A stretch of DNA of 64,000 nucleotides from Desulfobulbus rhabdoformis (GTDB lineage: Bacteria; Desulfobacterota; Desulfobulbia; Desulfobulbales; Desulfobulbaceae), in the NCBI RefSeq assembly GCF_016919065.1, contig NZ_JAFFQA010000002.1, positions 62,001 to 126,000 on the forward strand, in the 5' to 3' direction. The position numbers and the translations under genes are program-made. Positions 43,330-51,826 of this stretch are shown here, piece after piece (the stretch's first letter is position 1; every line of letters starts with the position of its first letter). The notes beneath the pieces were generated by a model. It was not told where the DNA came from, did no database searches, and saw nothing but the letters and a program-made list of their open reading frames with translations.

Positions 43330-44667
43330 TTATTGAAAGTATTTCCTGGTTTCCTGGACAATCACCGGGGTCAGGAAAATCAGACCAATGAGGTTGGGGA
43401 TCGCCATCAAGCCATTGAGGGTATCGCTGATGTTCCAGACCAGACTCAGTTTAGCCATGGCGCCTACGCCGATAAAGACGATGAAAACCAAACGGTACGG
43501 TAGAATCGATTTTACGCCAAAGAGGTACTCCATCGATTTTTCACCATAATAAGACCAGCCCAAGATAGTGGAGTAGGCAAAGAGTGCGATGCCGATGGTA
43601 ACTACATGGGCGCCGCCCGGCATACCAGCCGCGTAGGCTATGGTGCTCAACTCGGCACCGGTGGCACCGTTGGACCAGCTGTTAGTCAGAATCAGAACCA
43701 GACCGGTCATGGTGCAGACCACGATGGTGTCGATAAAGGTCTGGGTCATGGAAACCAGAGCCTGGCTGATGGGGCTGCGTGTCTGGGCCGCAGCGGCGGC
43801 AATGGGCGCGCTGCCAAGACCTGATTCATTGGAAAAAACACCCCGGGCAACACCAAAACGAATGGCCATCATCACCGTCGATCCGGCAAAGCCCCCCACG
43901 GCTGCAGTGGGACTAAAAGCCTGGTTGATAATGAGCATAAAGGCATCAGGCACTGCACTGATATTGGTCAAAATGATGTAGCAGGAACCAACGATGTAAA
44001 AGATGATCATAAAGGGGACAAAGATGCCGGTGAACTGGCCGATTTTTTTTATGCCGCCCAGTACAACCAGGGTGGTTCCCGCCATAAGCACAAGACCTGA
44101 GACCCAGGTGGGGATATGATAGGTGGCCTGCATGGCATCTGCCACCGAGTTGGCCTGCACCATGTTGCCGATGCCAAAGGCGGCACAGGCGGCAAAGATG
44201 GCAAAAATGGTGCCCAGCCAGGGCATGTTGAGCCCCCTGGAGATGTAATACATCGGGCCACCGCTCATCTCGCCGTTTTCATCGACCACTCGGTATTTGA
44301 CAGCGAGTACCGCCTCAGAATACTTGGTAGCCATGCCGACAAGGCCTGTGATCCACATCCAGAAAAGAGCACCGGGGCCACCCGAGGCGATAGCGGTGGC
44401 CACGCCAGCAATGTTACCGGTGCCAACCGTTGCCGAAAGAGCGGTCATTAATGCCTGAAAATGGGTGATGTCGCCTGGTTGATTGGTCTTTTCTTTGCGT
44501 TTGATCAGGGCAAGGTAGAGGGCGTGCCCAAGTTTTCTAAATTGGAGACCGCGTAAGGCGATGGTTAACCAACATCCCGTCCCAACAAGTAATATCAACA
44601 TTGGGGGACCCCAGGCAAAAGAGCCAATTTTTCCCACAATGGCATCCAGTTGATTGTAAAAATCCAT
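43330..44667 (-). CDS. sodium:alanine/glycine symporter (AGCS family)
   Basis: A 445-residue AlsT/AGCS transporter started at ATG 44667, with GAGGAG 8 nt upstream. The family signature lies at [17 protein letters not shown], with further typical stretches [43 protein letters not shown] and [18 protein letters not shown] ([16 protein letters not shown]). Some 10-11 TM segments import alanine or glycine with Na+. The 5' leader (44668-44940) holds a 7-bp hairpin (TGTCTTT/AAAGACA, 44771-44789) but no glycine-riboswitch core that I can see. It is a single-gene unit. Confidence 0.92.
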   Translation of the reverse strand: MDFYNQLDAIVGKIGSFAWGPPMLILLVGTGCWLTIALRGLQFRKLGHALYLALIKRKEKTNQPGDITHFQALMTALSATVGTGNIAGVATAIASGGPGALFWMWITGLVGMATKYSEAVLAVKYRVVDENGEMSGGPMYYISRGLNMPWLGTIFAIFAACAAFGIGNMVQANSVADAMQATYHIPTWVSGLVLMAGTTLVVLGGIKKIGQFTGIFVPFMIIFYIVGSCYIILTNISAVPDAFMLIINQAFSPTAAVGGFAGSTVMMAIRFGVARGVFSNESGLGSAPIAAAAAQTRSPISQALVSMTQTFIDTIVVCTMTGLVLILTNSWSNGATGAELSTIAYAAGMPGGAHVVTIGIALFAYSTILGWSYYGEKSMEYLFGVKSILPYRLVFIVFIGVGAMAKLSLVWNISDTLNGLMAIPNLIGLIFLTPVIVQETRKYFQ

Positions 44668-45119
44668 TCCAGCACTCCTCGGTTGAATTATGAAAGCCTT
44701 GAAAATCATACAAGGCCCTGTCGCGTATCACCAAACCCGTTTCTCGGACAGCCTAAGGCAGCGTCCTCAGTGTCTTTACGAGAAAGACAAATGTCGTTGA
44801 CCCATATCAGCGCGTCAAAAAGAAACTACCATACCGAGGTTGATTCCATTCGTCAAAAAAATGGAACTTCAGATGTCCAAATTTTGAACCTGATGGTGGA
44901 AGACCCTACCGTCGCAGGCACTGTCAACCGATAGAAACAAAAATGAATTTTTACATTGGACACAGAAAAACGCAGTGACAACTGAAATTAATGCATAAGG
45001 TAGAGTACGATGCGCCCTTCTGGGCCTCTCTCTGATACTGCTTGCCTGGAACCTGGCCTTAGGTTGTTTGTCGCTGGCATGCTGACTGTGAAAATTTTTC
45101 CTTACTTATTCCTCTTCGT
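44668..45119. other. divergent intergenic region, no gene supported
   Basis: About 450 bp between the symporter (-) and the antiporter (+). Apart from the hairpin at 44771-44789 I see nothing I would name. A short plus-strand frame at 44650-44934 lacks coding character and a ribosome site. Promoters for both genes must lie here but no consensus pair stands out. Confidence 0.35.
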
Positions 45120-46088
45120 ATGTTTACTGCTTCTGTTGCCCTGGCGGTTGGGCTGGTTCTCTTGATTTGGAGTGCGGATCGTTTTGTTGAAGGGGCGGCT
45201 GTCACTGCCCGTCATCTGGGGATGCCCTCTCTCTTGATCGGAATGGTCATTGTCGGATTTGGAACCTCAGCGCCGGAAATGGTGGTTTCGGCTCTGTCTG
45301 CATCCCAGGGAAATCCAGGTATTGCTCTGGGAAATGCCTATGGTTCCAATATTACCAATATTGCTTTGATTCTGGGCTTGACCGCGGTGATACGTCCCAT
45401 CGTTGTCCATTCCCAGGTGTTGAAAAAAGAGTTGCCCCTGTTGCTTGCGGTGACGGTTATGGCGGGCTGGCAACTCGCTGATGGGGAGATCTCCCGCATC
45501 GATGGTTGGAGCATGTTGGCAGTATTTGCGATATTGATGGGGTGGGCTATCCGTCAGGGGCTGCAGTCTTCCGGAGACTCTCTGGGGGTTGAAGTGGAGC
45601 ACGAAGGGGGGGAGCTGAAAATGTCTCTTGGGCAGGCGCTTATCTGGCTTCTTGTCGGCCTGGTTGTTTTGGTTGTCAGCTCACGTATGCTTGTCTGGGG
45701 GGCAGTGGAGGTCGCCCGTTCACTAGGAGTCAGTGATCTGCTTATCGGTTTGACCATTGTTGCCATCGGTACATCTCTGCCGGAGCTGGCAGCAGCGATT
45801 GCGGCGACGAGAAAAGGAGAACATGATTTGGCTCTGGGCAACGTCATGGGGTCGAATCTTTTCAATACCTTGGCTGTGGTTGGTATAGCCGGCACCATAC
45901 ACCCCATGTCTGTGGGGCCCGAGGTGTTTTCCCGTGATCTTATGGTGATGGCCGGGCTGACCATCGCACTCTGTGTTTTTGGCTATGGATGGCATGCGCC
46001 GGGGCGCATCAATCGCTGGGAAGGTGCCTTCTTATTGCTTGCCTATGTCGGCTATACCGGATACCTGGTACAGCATTTATTGAGCTAG
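45120..46088 (+). CDS. calcium/sodium antiporter (CaCA family, YrbG-like)
   Basis: A 322-residue exchanger with about ten TM helices. The two alpha-repeats are clear: GFGTSAPEMVVS...GNAYGSNITNI in the first half and AIGTSLPELAAAI...GNVMGSNLFN in the second, with the ion-binding Glu and Ser/Asn residues intact. It exchanges Ca2+ for Na+ across the inner membrane. The start ATG at 45120 has no strong Shine-Dalgarno match. It converges on the CO-dehydrogenase-like gene 45 bp downstream. Confidence 0.92.
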   Translation: MFTASVALAVGLVLLIWSADRFVEGAAVTARHLGMPSLLIGMVIVGFGTSAPEMVVSALSASQGNPGIALGNAYGSNITNIALILGLTAVIRPIVVHSQVLKKELPLLLAVTVMAGWQLADGEISRIDGWSMLAVFAILMGWAIRQGLQSSGDSLGVEVEHEGGELKMSLGQALIWLLVGLVVLVVSSRMLVWGAVEVARSLGVSDLLIGLTIVAIGTSLPELAAAIAATRKGEHDLALGNVMGSNLFNTLAVVGIAGTIHPMSVGPEVFSRDLMVMAGLTIALCVFGYGWHAPGRINRWEGAFLLLAYVGYTGYLVQHLLS

Positions 46089-46132
46089 TTGACTCTTTAA
46101 CCTGATTGAGGAGGTCTTCTGATTGCCTATTC

Positions 46133-46837
46133 TCACGAGTGAATCGTGCAATGATAACGATCGCACCAGGACAGCTTCAGGCGAAGGTTGTGGATATGGG
46201 CTTCAATACGGTTAGACGCTTGAGCTGAGGCCCGGGCTGTGTCGGACTCAAGAAATTGAGTCAGTTCAAAAGTCGCACAGGCACTTATTTCTCCCAACTG
46301 GCTCCCGGGAGTCAGAAGGGCGAGGGGCAAATTTGCACAGGTTACATCTGCTTGCAGGGCTAGCGTTGTCCAAAATTGTATGATGCGACTGCTTTTGGAA
46401 CAATGGCCGATGTTGATCACCGGTGAGAGAGCAAGGTAATCACAGCTTTCTGCCAAACCATCTCCGGCAAAGGTAAAAACATCCTCTTCCAGCAATCCTG
46501 CTCGGGCTGCGGTACAGTCTGAAACCAACACAAGAATGTCGCGCTGCAGCAACTTCCGCATGAGTGCTGCCTGAAAAGCGTCGAATTCGGCAGTGGGGGC
46601 ATTCCCGTCGTCACCCACCATGCAAACCATCCCCCGTAAGCGGCCTGCTTTCAGAGCGTTGAGTAGAACCTTGGGCGACTCCAGGTATGCTTCCAGAGCT
46701 GTCTCTTCCTGAAAAGCGTTACAGGCGCATGCACTGCACTCCAGAAAGGGGAAATCAATGTGGGGATCCATGCTGGAAAAAACAGCTGGGCTCTCTTCTC
46801 TCTGTTCGCACACTACGTTTTGACATTCTCTCGTCAT
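46133..46837 (-). CDS. orphan CO-dehydrogenase/hybrid-cluster-like C-terminal protein
   Basis: A 234-residue protein started at ATG 46837 with GGAG 8 nt upstream. It matches only the C-terminal part of Ni-CO dehydrogenase (CooS/prismane family): SPKVLLNALKAGRLRGMV, then equivalents of the C-cluster ligand segments. In CooS these read GCN, TGC and GSC; here they read GDD (75-77), SDC (106-108) and GHC (144-146), so one cluster cysteine is missing. The N-terminus has two Cys-rich stretches (CQNVVC, CSACAC). No nickel chaperone gene is near. CO oxidation is unlikely; a sensor, repurposed or decaying protein is possible. Confidence 0.6.
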   Translation of the reverse strand: MTRECQNVVCEQREESPAVFSSMDPHIDFPFLECSACACNAFQEETALEAYLESPKVLLNALKAGRLRGMVCMVGDDGNAPTAEFDAFQAALMRKLLQRDILVLVSDCTAARAGLLEEDVFTFAGDGLAESCDYLALSPVINIGHCSKSSRIIQFWTTLALQADVTCANLPLALLTPGSQLGEISACATFELTQFLESDTARASAQASNRIEAHIHNLRLKLSWCDRYHCTIHS

Positions 46838-47422
46838 GGAGCTTCTCCTACTCTTTGTCTGTGCCACAGCCGGAAACTCTCTTTTGTTGGATGTCTGAGG
46901 AATTCGGCGGTCAGGTGTAGATTGTTTATATTTCGCTAAACACTACAACGAATTCTGTGAGAATGTCTGTCATCTGTGTGACAACTGTTTAAAAATATGT
47001 TCAAATATTGATTCGTCTTTCCGGATTTTTTCTTACAAATATGTTGGTTTTGTTCAAGCGAGAGGAAAGAACAGGCCCCATAAGTAATGATTGATGGGGC
47101 CTGTTTTCAATAGATGGGCAGCAAGGCTCAGTTGAAAAACGAAAAAATTTTCCTGGTTACTCCTTCTCCAAGGCAAGTGGCAAAGACCTGAAAAAATGTT
47201 CGTCCTGTAGCGGGACCTGCCCGCGACAAATTTTCGATCGTTTATCGGTGGGGCAGCTTACCGTTCCCAATACGCCTTTTTGACCTTACCCTCAGGCGGT
47301 TTGTCACCTGGTCCCTCGGCAACTGAGTGGTATCTGGGGAGTCTAGATTTTGACTCCGTGAGTTTGAGAAAAACGGATCTCTGCATGATGCTTCTGCTGT
47401 TCCAGATTCAGGACGAATACAC
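46838..47422. other. intergenic region with a hairpin at 47071-47104
   Basis: No gene is supported here. ACAGGCCCCAT (47071-47081) and ATGGGGCCTGT (47094-47104) form a perfect 11-bp stem with a 12-nt loop and a TTTT run on the right, a good intrinsic terminator shape, most readily for plus-strand transcription. The stretch 46920-47060 is AT-rich. Confidence 0.55.
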
Positions 47423-47790
47423 TTAGGGCTCATATCCTTGAGGAAGATGGGCGCTGCCCAGAACACAGGGCAGGCCCGTGGCCTGAGTAATTTCTTTGGC
47501 AATACGATCAATGTGATCGCAAAAACCACCTGGGGTAAGATCCCATCCTTGATCTGTCTTTCGGGCAAATGTGCAGGTGCAGAGGTGAATTGCCTATGCT
47601 CCCTTGGACTTTAATATTTTTTCCAGGTCCGAGGTGTTCTTCCCGGGGACAGCGGCAGGTAAAGACGCCAACAGGGGCGCAGCTTTCATAGTCTGAGAAG
47701 CCCTGGTTCGTTTCGGCCAAGGCTTTAGGCAACTGGTCAGCGGACATCTGGTCTCATTTTTTCACAGCGGGTGATTGCACCCCCTGTCAT
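47423..47790 (-). pseudogene. frameshifted CGGC-domain protein gene
   Basis: Reading the minus strand from ATG 47790 (GGGAGG 4 nt upstream) gives MTGGAITRCEKMRPDV. The homologous reading then changes frame to CPLTSCLK, returns to ALAETNQGFSDYE and SCAPVGVFTC, and shifts again into DLEKILKSKGA, stop, AIHLCTCTFARKTDQG, GGFCDHIDRIAKEI and TGLPCVLGSAHLPQGY. Put together these segments follow the order expected of a CGGC-domain protein of about 120 residues (an N-terminal RC, a mid CGGC, here CRCP, and a late C). At least two frameshifts and one in-frame TAG break it. CGGC proteins are small, Cys-rich, probably metal-binding proteins. It lies just downstream of the NifX-type gene. Confidence 0.6.
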
Positions 47791-47851
47791 TTTGCCTCCC
47801 TGCAGTGCATTCAGAATCGCTGGCTCCACAGCCGTTGTCGCAGCAATTAAT

Positions 47852-48352
47852 CTAAAATCGACGTCCTCCCTTTCCTCCTCCGCACATTCCACGGCCACCT
47901 CCTCCCCCCATGCCTCTACCGCCGCCCATACCGCGACCACCACCTCCCATTCCCATGCCTGCACCGGCCATGGAGGGGGATTCACTCCCTTCAGTTGCAG
48001 GTGCCGTTGATTGGGAAGATGTCCCGCCGGTGGCTTGTCCACTGGTTTTAAACTGCTCAACCGCTTCTCGGACCGTGCCGGATTGGCCAGTGATTAGCTG
48101 AACCCCGGATCCACTGAACACATCTCCGGCCTTGGGGCCCACGCTGCCGGTGAGGACCGCTTGCACGCCTTTGGAAAGGACAAAGCTTGCCGACTGAATT
48201 CCAGCCCCACCTGAGGCATTCATGTTTTCATTGGGGTAGGCGTCAACTTGGTTCGTTTCCGTATCTACGATAAGAAAATAATCACTTCGGCCAAAACGAG
48301 GATTGATCATGGCGTCAAGATTGGCACCATGAGCACTGATTGCAATTTTCAT
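47852..48352 (-). CDS. NifX/NifB-family iron-sulfur protein with Gly-rich tail (IssA-like)
   Basis: A 166-residue protein started at ATG 48352 (AGGAG a few nt upstream). Residues 1-105 form the dinitrogenase Fe-Mo cofactor-binding fold (MKIAISAHGANLDAMINPRFGRSDYF, SASFVLSKGVQAVLTGSVGP). Residues 128-166 are a Gly/Met/Arg-rich repeat tail ending GRGMCGGGKGG, with a single Cys. Such tails are found in IssA-like proteins that store iron and sulfide as thioferrate. A role in Fe-S storage or delivery fits an anaerobe; it is inferred from architecture. No nif genes are nearby. Confidence 0.82.
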   Translation of the reverse strand: MKIAISAHGANLDAMINPRFGRSDYFLIVDTETNQVDAYPNENMNASGGAGIQSASFVLSKGVQAVLTGSVGPKAGDVFSGSGVQLITGQSGTVREAVEQFKTSGQATGGTSSQSTAPATEGSESPSMAGAGMGMGGGGRGMGGGRGMGGGGGRGMCGGGKGGRRF

Positions 48353-48552
48353 AAGATCTCCTGGTCTTTGTTATGGTTTTCTGGAGTTGTATGGTTAAAG
48401 AAAAGTAAGCTACGTCTAAAATTTTACATACAATCTACAGGAAAAAGCAAATATTAGCAAAGACAATCAGTTGTGGTGCCTTAGAAGGGGAAAGGATAGT
48501 TGTTGCGTCACTCGCTATGAGATAGAGGCTAAGGAAGAGAGGTGGGTAAAAC

Positions 48553-48587
48553 AAAAAAGCCCGTCAGCAAAACTGACGGGCTTTTCT
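48553..48587 (-). terminator. intrinsic terminator, original tRNA-Glu downstream site
   Basis: The stem AAGCCCGTCAG...CTGACGGGCTT has a short AAAA loop; read on the minus strand it is followed by TTTTTT. It sits directly 3' of the tRNA-Glu fragment, just as a similar terminator sits 3' of the intact tRNA-Glu at 55109-55143. It probably ended the tRNA transcript before the island inserted. Confidence 0.75.
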
Positions 48588-48592
48588 CTATA

Positions 48593-48640
48593 TGGCGTTC
48601 CCAACCGGATTTGAACCGGATTTGCCGGCGTGAAAGGCCG
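48593..48640 (-). other. tRNA-Glu 3' fragment, attachment-site remnant
   Basis: These 48 bp match the 3' part of the intact tRNA-Glu gene at 55150-55197 at 45 of 48 positions, in the same orientation, from the CCA end through the T-arm to the anticodon loop and stem. The match ends in the anticodon stem. This is what integration at a tRNA 3' end leaves behind. The fragment cannot encode a working tRNA. Confidence 0.8.
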
Positions 48641-48769
48641 TCATAAATGGTGTGTTAAACGAAACTACAATAAGATAAGATGAATAAAACTAAAAAAACT
48701 ATCAAAAAGATAGAGCTAACTCACCAGTCTGCCTAATTCTCCCGCTAACCAAGAAATCGCGGTCTGGTC

Positions 48770-49183
48770 CTATTCATTCTCTTCATCTGGAAATCGCTCA
48801 AATTTTTTCACCGTTTCCAAAGCATCATCCCAGTTCGCTTTGTTCGAAATGAAAATATGTCCATCTGGCTTTTTTTCCAATTTACAATCCAGGCTTCCCG
48901 CCGGTACAACCAGAAGCTTGCCGTCCATTTGTACATTGGGTAGAGCAGACCCACATGTCACGCAGAATGCTTTTACATGACTGGATTTCTTCACTTGAAA
49001 TAATCGTACATTGTTTTCGCCTTTAATCCATTCAAGTTTGGCTGATGACGAAAACAAATTTGCTGCATGTGCAGATCCTGTATCCTTCTGGCAGTAGCGA
49101 CAATGACACAAAAAGAAACTTTCAAATTCACCGACAACTTTATATTTAACAGTTCTACATAAACATGATCCCAAATATTCCAT
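48770..49183 (-). CDS. GFA/CENP-V-domain zinc protein
   Basis: A 137-residue protein of the glutathione-dependent formaldehyde-activating (GFA) family. Zinc ligands are in GSCLCRTVKYK, CHCRYCQKDTGSAHA and FCVTCGSALP. The domain is complete. Many members do not use formaldehyde and act on other thiol adducts or small molecules; the function here is open. It lies in the island, on the same strand as the alarmone synthetase gene 126 bp upstream. A-T rich, with codon use unlike the lipid cluster. Confidence 0.85.
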   Translation of the reverse strand: MEYLGSCLCRTVKYKVVGEFESFFLCHCRYCQKDTGSAHAANLFSSSAKLEWIKGENNVRLFQVKKSSHVKAFCVTCGSALPNVQMDGKLLVVPAGSLDCKLEKKPDGHIFISNKANWDDALETVKKFERFPDEENE

Positions 49184-49234
49184 TTAACCAAATCTCCAAC
49201 ACACAATCAAAACTCAAAAAGGATCTTCAACAAT

Positions 49235-49287
49235 TTAACCATGAACGTACGCATAACCGTACGTGGCGGAGTTAATGCGATGGTTAA
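49235..49287. repeat. nested inverted repeats between the GFA and synthetase genes
   Basis: Outer arms TTAACCAT (49236-49243) and ATGGTTAA (49280-49287) enclose a perfect inner palindrome ACGTACG (49245-49251) / CGTACGT (49258-49264). A 13-bp sequence inside it, AGTTAATGCGATG (49270-49282), recurs at 50464-50476 on the far side of the synthetase gene. The folding recalls integron attC sites, but the core boxes do not fit well. Confidence 0.4.
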
Positions 49288-49308
49288 CTGGTTATTATTT
49301 ATTCTCAA

Positions 49309-50439
49309 TTATTTCAATGTCTGACCATTTTCCCTTGCCCCCGACTTAATCCAGTTTTTCAAATGTGACTTGGCCCGTTGGTATAAAATTTTATCGAAAA
49401 TTTCTGGGTCGTACAGATAAAGGCAATGCCGAATGGACGTATAAGGGCTGAATGTTCTGTTTGGATTTTTCGATAGAAAATAATCACGGTATTTTTGAAC
49501 GGTTTTCAAATATTCTGCCAGGCATTTGTGAAGATGGGACTTATGAAACCGACTGTCCAGCTTCAAGATATCATGAACAAAATCGTCGACTTTAAGGTCT
49601 TCAAATTCGAATCCCCGGAAGTAATGGCCCGCAACGCGCAGAAAACTAAATGCGTTAAGCGTATTTTCACCGGCTCCGATCGCAAAGCGGGAAGGTGAAG
49701 TTACGATTTCTTCCGTCGGTTCAATGGATGATGCCTCCGTTTCTTGTTGAATGAGCGCCTGTGTTGCATTGCGAATTTCTTTGAACTCGCGGTCGGCCAA
49801 TTCAAACAAAGCCGACAGTGCATTAATCCGCCTTTTCAGATCGTTGGGGATCGATTTTTTATATTTGATTTGGTGATCAAGCACACTCCAGGCATCCTGA
49901 ATCAAGGTTCTGATCTGCACTTCGACGGGAAAATCGGCATAAGTTTTTTCCGACAGGTTTCTCATCCGGTCACTAATGGTTAGGTCCATGTGAAGGCCTT
50001 TATAACCGAATGCATCCTCCGTACTTTCCATCGCCGAAATTTTGTCTGTTACGTCTATAATTTCAAAATGCTGTTTCAGCTCCTCGAATACTCGTTCGAT
50101 CTGGTCTTCATAAAGGCAGATCACCCTGATGCCGAGCAAGTCAGTGATATAATCCTTAATCTCGTATGCTTGTTCGCGCTCTTCGAGATCATTACGATAC
50201 TTGCGCCTGAATTTCCGGAGGCACTCTTCTTTATTTTTAACCCGTCCTTCTATTTTTTTTACAACATCGATATTTGATTTTTTTAGCAATGACCTGATGG
50301 TATTGCTGTAAGACCTTATAGCTTTTGATAAAAGCTCCTTGTTGCTATCGTAATAGTTCTCAAAGGCGTACTTTTCTTTTTCAAAATCAAGTGAGGACAA
50401 TTTGGGCCCCTTTTCTATAAACGTCAACTCCTCGTTCAT
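49309..50439 (-). CDS. stand-alone RelA/SpoT-type (p)ppGpp synthetase, possible toxSAS/CapRel-like protein
   Basis: A 376-residue protein with one RelA/SpoT synthetase domain (residues 30-200) and no HD hydrolase. Motifs: EGRVKNKEECLRKF, DLLGIRVICLY (100-110), GYKGLHMDL (145-153) and VEVQIRTLIQDAW (172-184), so the nucleotide-pyrophosphate transfer residues look intact. About 120 C-terminal residues (LNAFSFLRVAGHYFRGFEFEDL onward in part) form a helical domain I do not recognise. The length and layout recall CapRel-type toxic synthetases that sense phage, which also carry a C-terminal inhibitory domain, but I cannot align them here. It could make (p)ppGpp or modify tRNA. It is AT-rich and island-borne. 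Confidence 0.8.
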   Translation of the reverse strand: MNEELTFIEKGPKLSSLDFEKEKYAFENYYDSNKELLSKAIRSYSNTIRSLLKKSNIDVVKKIEGRVKNKEECLRKFRRKYRNDLEEREQAYEIKDYITDLLGIRVICLYEDQIERVFEELKQHFEIIDVTDKISAMESTEDAFGYKGLHMDLTISDRMRNLSEKTYADFPVEVQIRTLIQDAWSVLDHQIKYKKSIPNDLKRRINALSALFELADREFKEIRNATQALIQQETEASSIEPTEEIVTSPSRFAIGAGENTLNAFSFLRVAGHYFRGFEFEDLKVDDFVHDILKLDSRFHKSHLHKCLAEYLKTVQKYRDYFLSKNPNRTFSPYTSIRHCLYLYDPEIFDKILYQRAKSHLKNWIKSGARENGQTLK

Positions 50440-51764
50440 TTATTTCATTTTGCAAGGTCATACAGTTAATGCGATGATCACCGGTTTATCCGGTGTATTA
50501 TTTTGTGTACGCCCGGCATGGGCGTGATCTAATGGGGTGCATGTCCCCTGTATGTAACCCCATAGCCGTCAGGCTAAGGTATTTTTTTTCAAATTAAATA
50601 CGAAAGAACAGTAAAATAGTCGCAAAAAAACTTTCAAGGCCCCAGCCTCATAATGGCATTCCCTTTTACCGAGAATGATTACTAATCATTCTCGGAGGTT
50701 AGTGGTGGATTGGCTTGATGCTTTTTAGGGAATATACTCGTTTTTTCAGTAAGTTGCATCGTTTTTCGCCATTAAGAGAGTAGAAAAAAACGAATATCAA
50801 CTAATTGAAGAATCGATTCGGAAACAGCTATCTTGCTTTTTTACTAAGCAGGAAATCGAATCTTTAGCCCGTGAGAGCAAGTTTGTTCAGCGCTCAGGCC
50901 AGTTGGGCGGATTCACCTTCCTTTGTCTGCTGGCTTTTAACAGTGATGCATTGGCATTTGAGAGTCTCAATGATCTCACCGTCAAACTGGAATTGGATCA
51001 CGACATATGCATCAAAAAGCAATCGCTGGACGAGCGCTTTAACCAGCGTGCGGTTTCTTTTCTCACGGCAGCCATCGCTGAACTCTTTAGCAAACAGCTG
51101 GCCGGGGGGATGGCGACGTTGATAAGCTGCGACCAATTTGAAAGAATTTTGATTAAAGATTCTGTTTGTTTTCAAATAGATCAATCTTTATCCAAGTTTT
51201 ACCCCGGTAGTGGCGGCAGTGGATCCGCAGCCAGTGTCAGGATCCAATTTGAATATGATTTAGTCTCCGGCAGTATCGTTGATCTCAGCCTGAATGCGTT
51301 TAACGACCAGGATGCAACCAATTCAACACTGACCATTGATGTTGTCAGAGAAGGTGACCTTGTTATTCGTGATCTCGCGTACATGCATCTATCAGCATTG
51401 CGAGGTGTCCTGCAGAACCTCGGTGATTTTTTATGCCGTCTGCAAGCCAACAAAAACGTGTATCAGCTTCGTGGAAAGAAAAAGGTTAAGCTGAATTTTT
51501 CCCGTATCGTTCGAGCCATGACCGATGCCGGACTCGAAAAATTCGAAGACTGGGTATTTCTTGACCAAAATCTGACATTACAGGTTCGCCTCTTCGTTTA
51601 TCTGCTCCCTGAAAGGGTTTATCAGGAACGAATACGTAAGGCTCATTTGAATGCCCAAAAGAAAGGGCGGCAATTAGGTAAAGAATTCAAAGCCCGAGCG
51701 AGGCTCAACCTATTTATCACGAGTTATGCTCGAAAGTGGTGTTTGAGGGGACTCTAAAAGAAAA

Positions 51765-51826
51765 ATGACGTATCCTGTTGGAAACAGTTCGCCAAAACTC
51801 ACTTCCAACAAAAAAGGATACGTCAT
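51765..51826 (+). promoter_or_regulatory. hairpin covering the transposase ribosome site and start codon
   Basis: ATGACGTATCCT (51765-51776) is the exact complement of AGGATACGTCAT (51815-51826), and GTTGGAA (51777-51783) that of TTCCAAC (51803-51809). Folded in RNA, the stem hides the AAGGA ribosome site and most of the ATG at 51825. Such hairpins keep outside transcripts from making transposase. Confidence 0.7.

Noticed and set aside
44668..44940. Glycine riboswitch before the AGCS symporter
   Set aside because: Neither the paired aptamer cores nor the usual conserved GGAGAG/ACCGA-type blocks are present; only a 7-bp hairpin.
48593..48640. Functional second tRNA-Glu gene
   Set aside because: Only the 3' half is present; acceptor 5' strand, D-arm and half the anticodon arm are missing.
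49184..50560. Bona fide integron cassette array
   Set aside because: No integrase gene and the core boxes fit poorly; kept only as a low-score observation.
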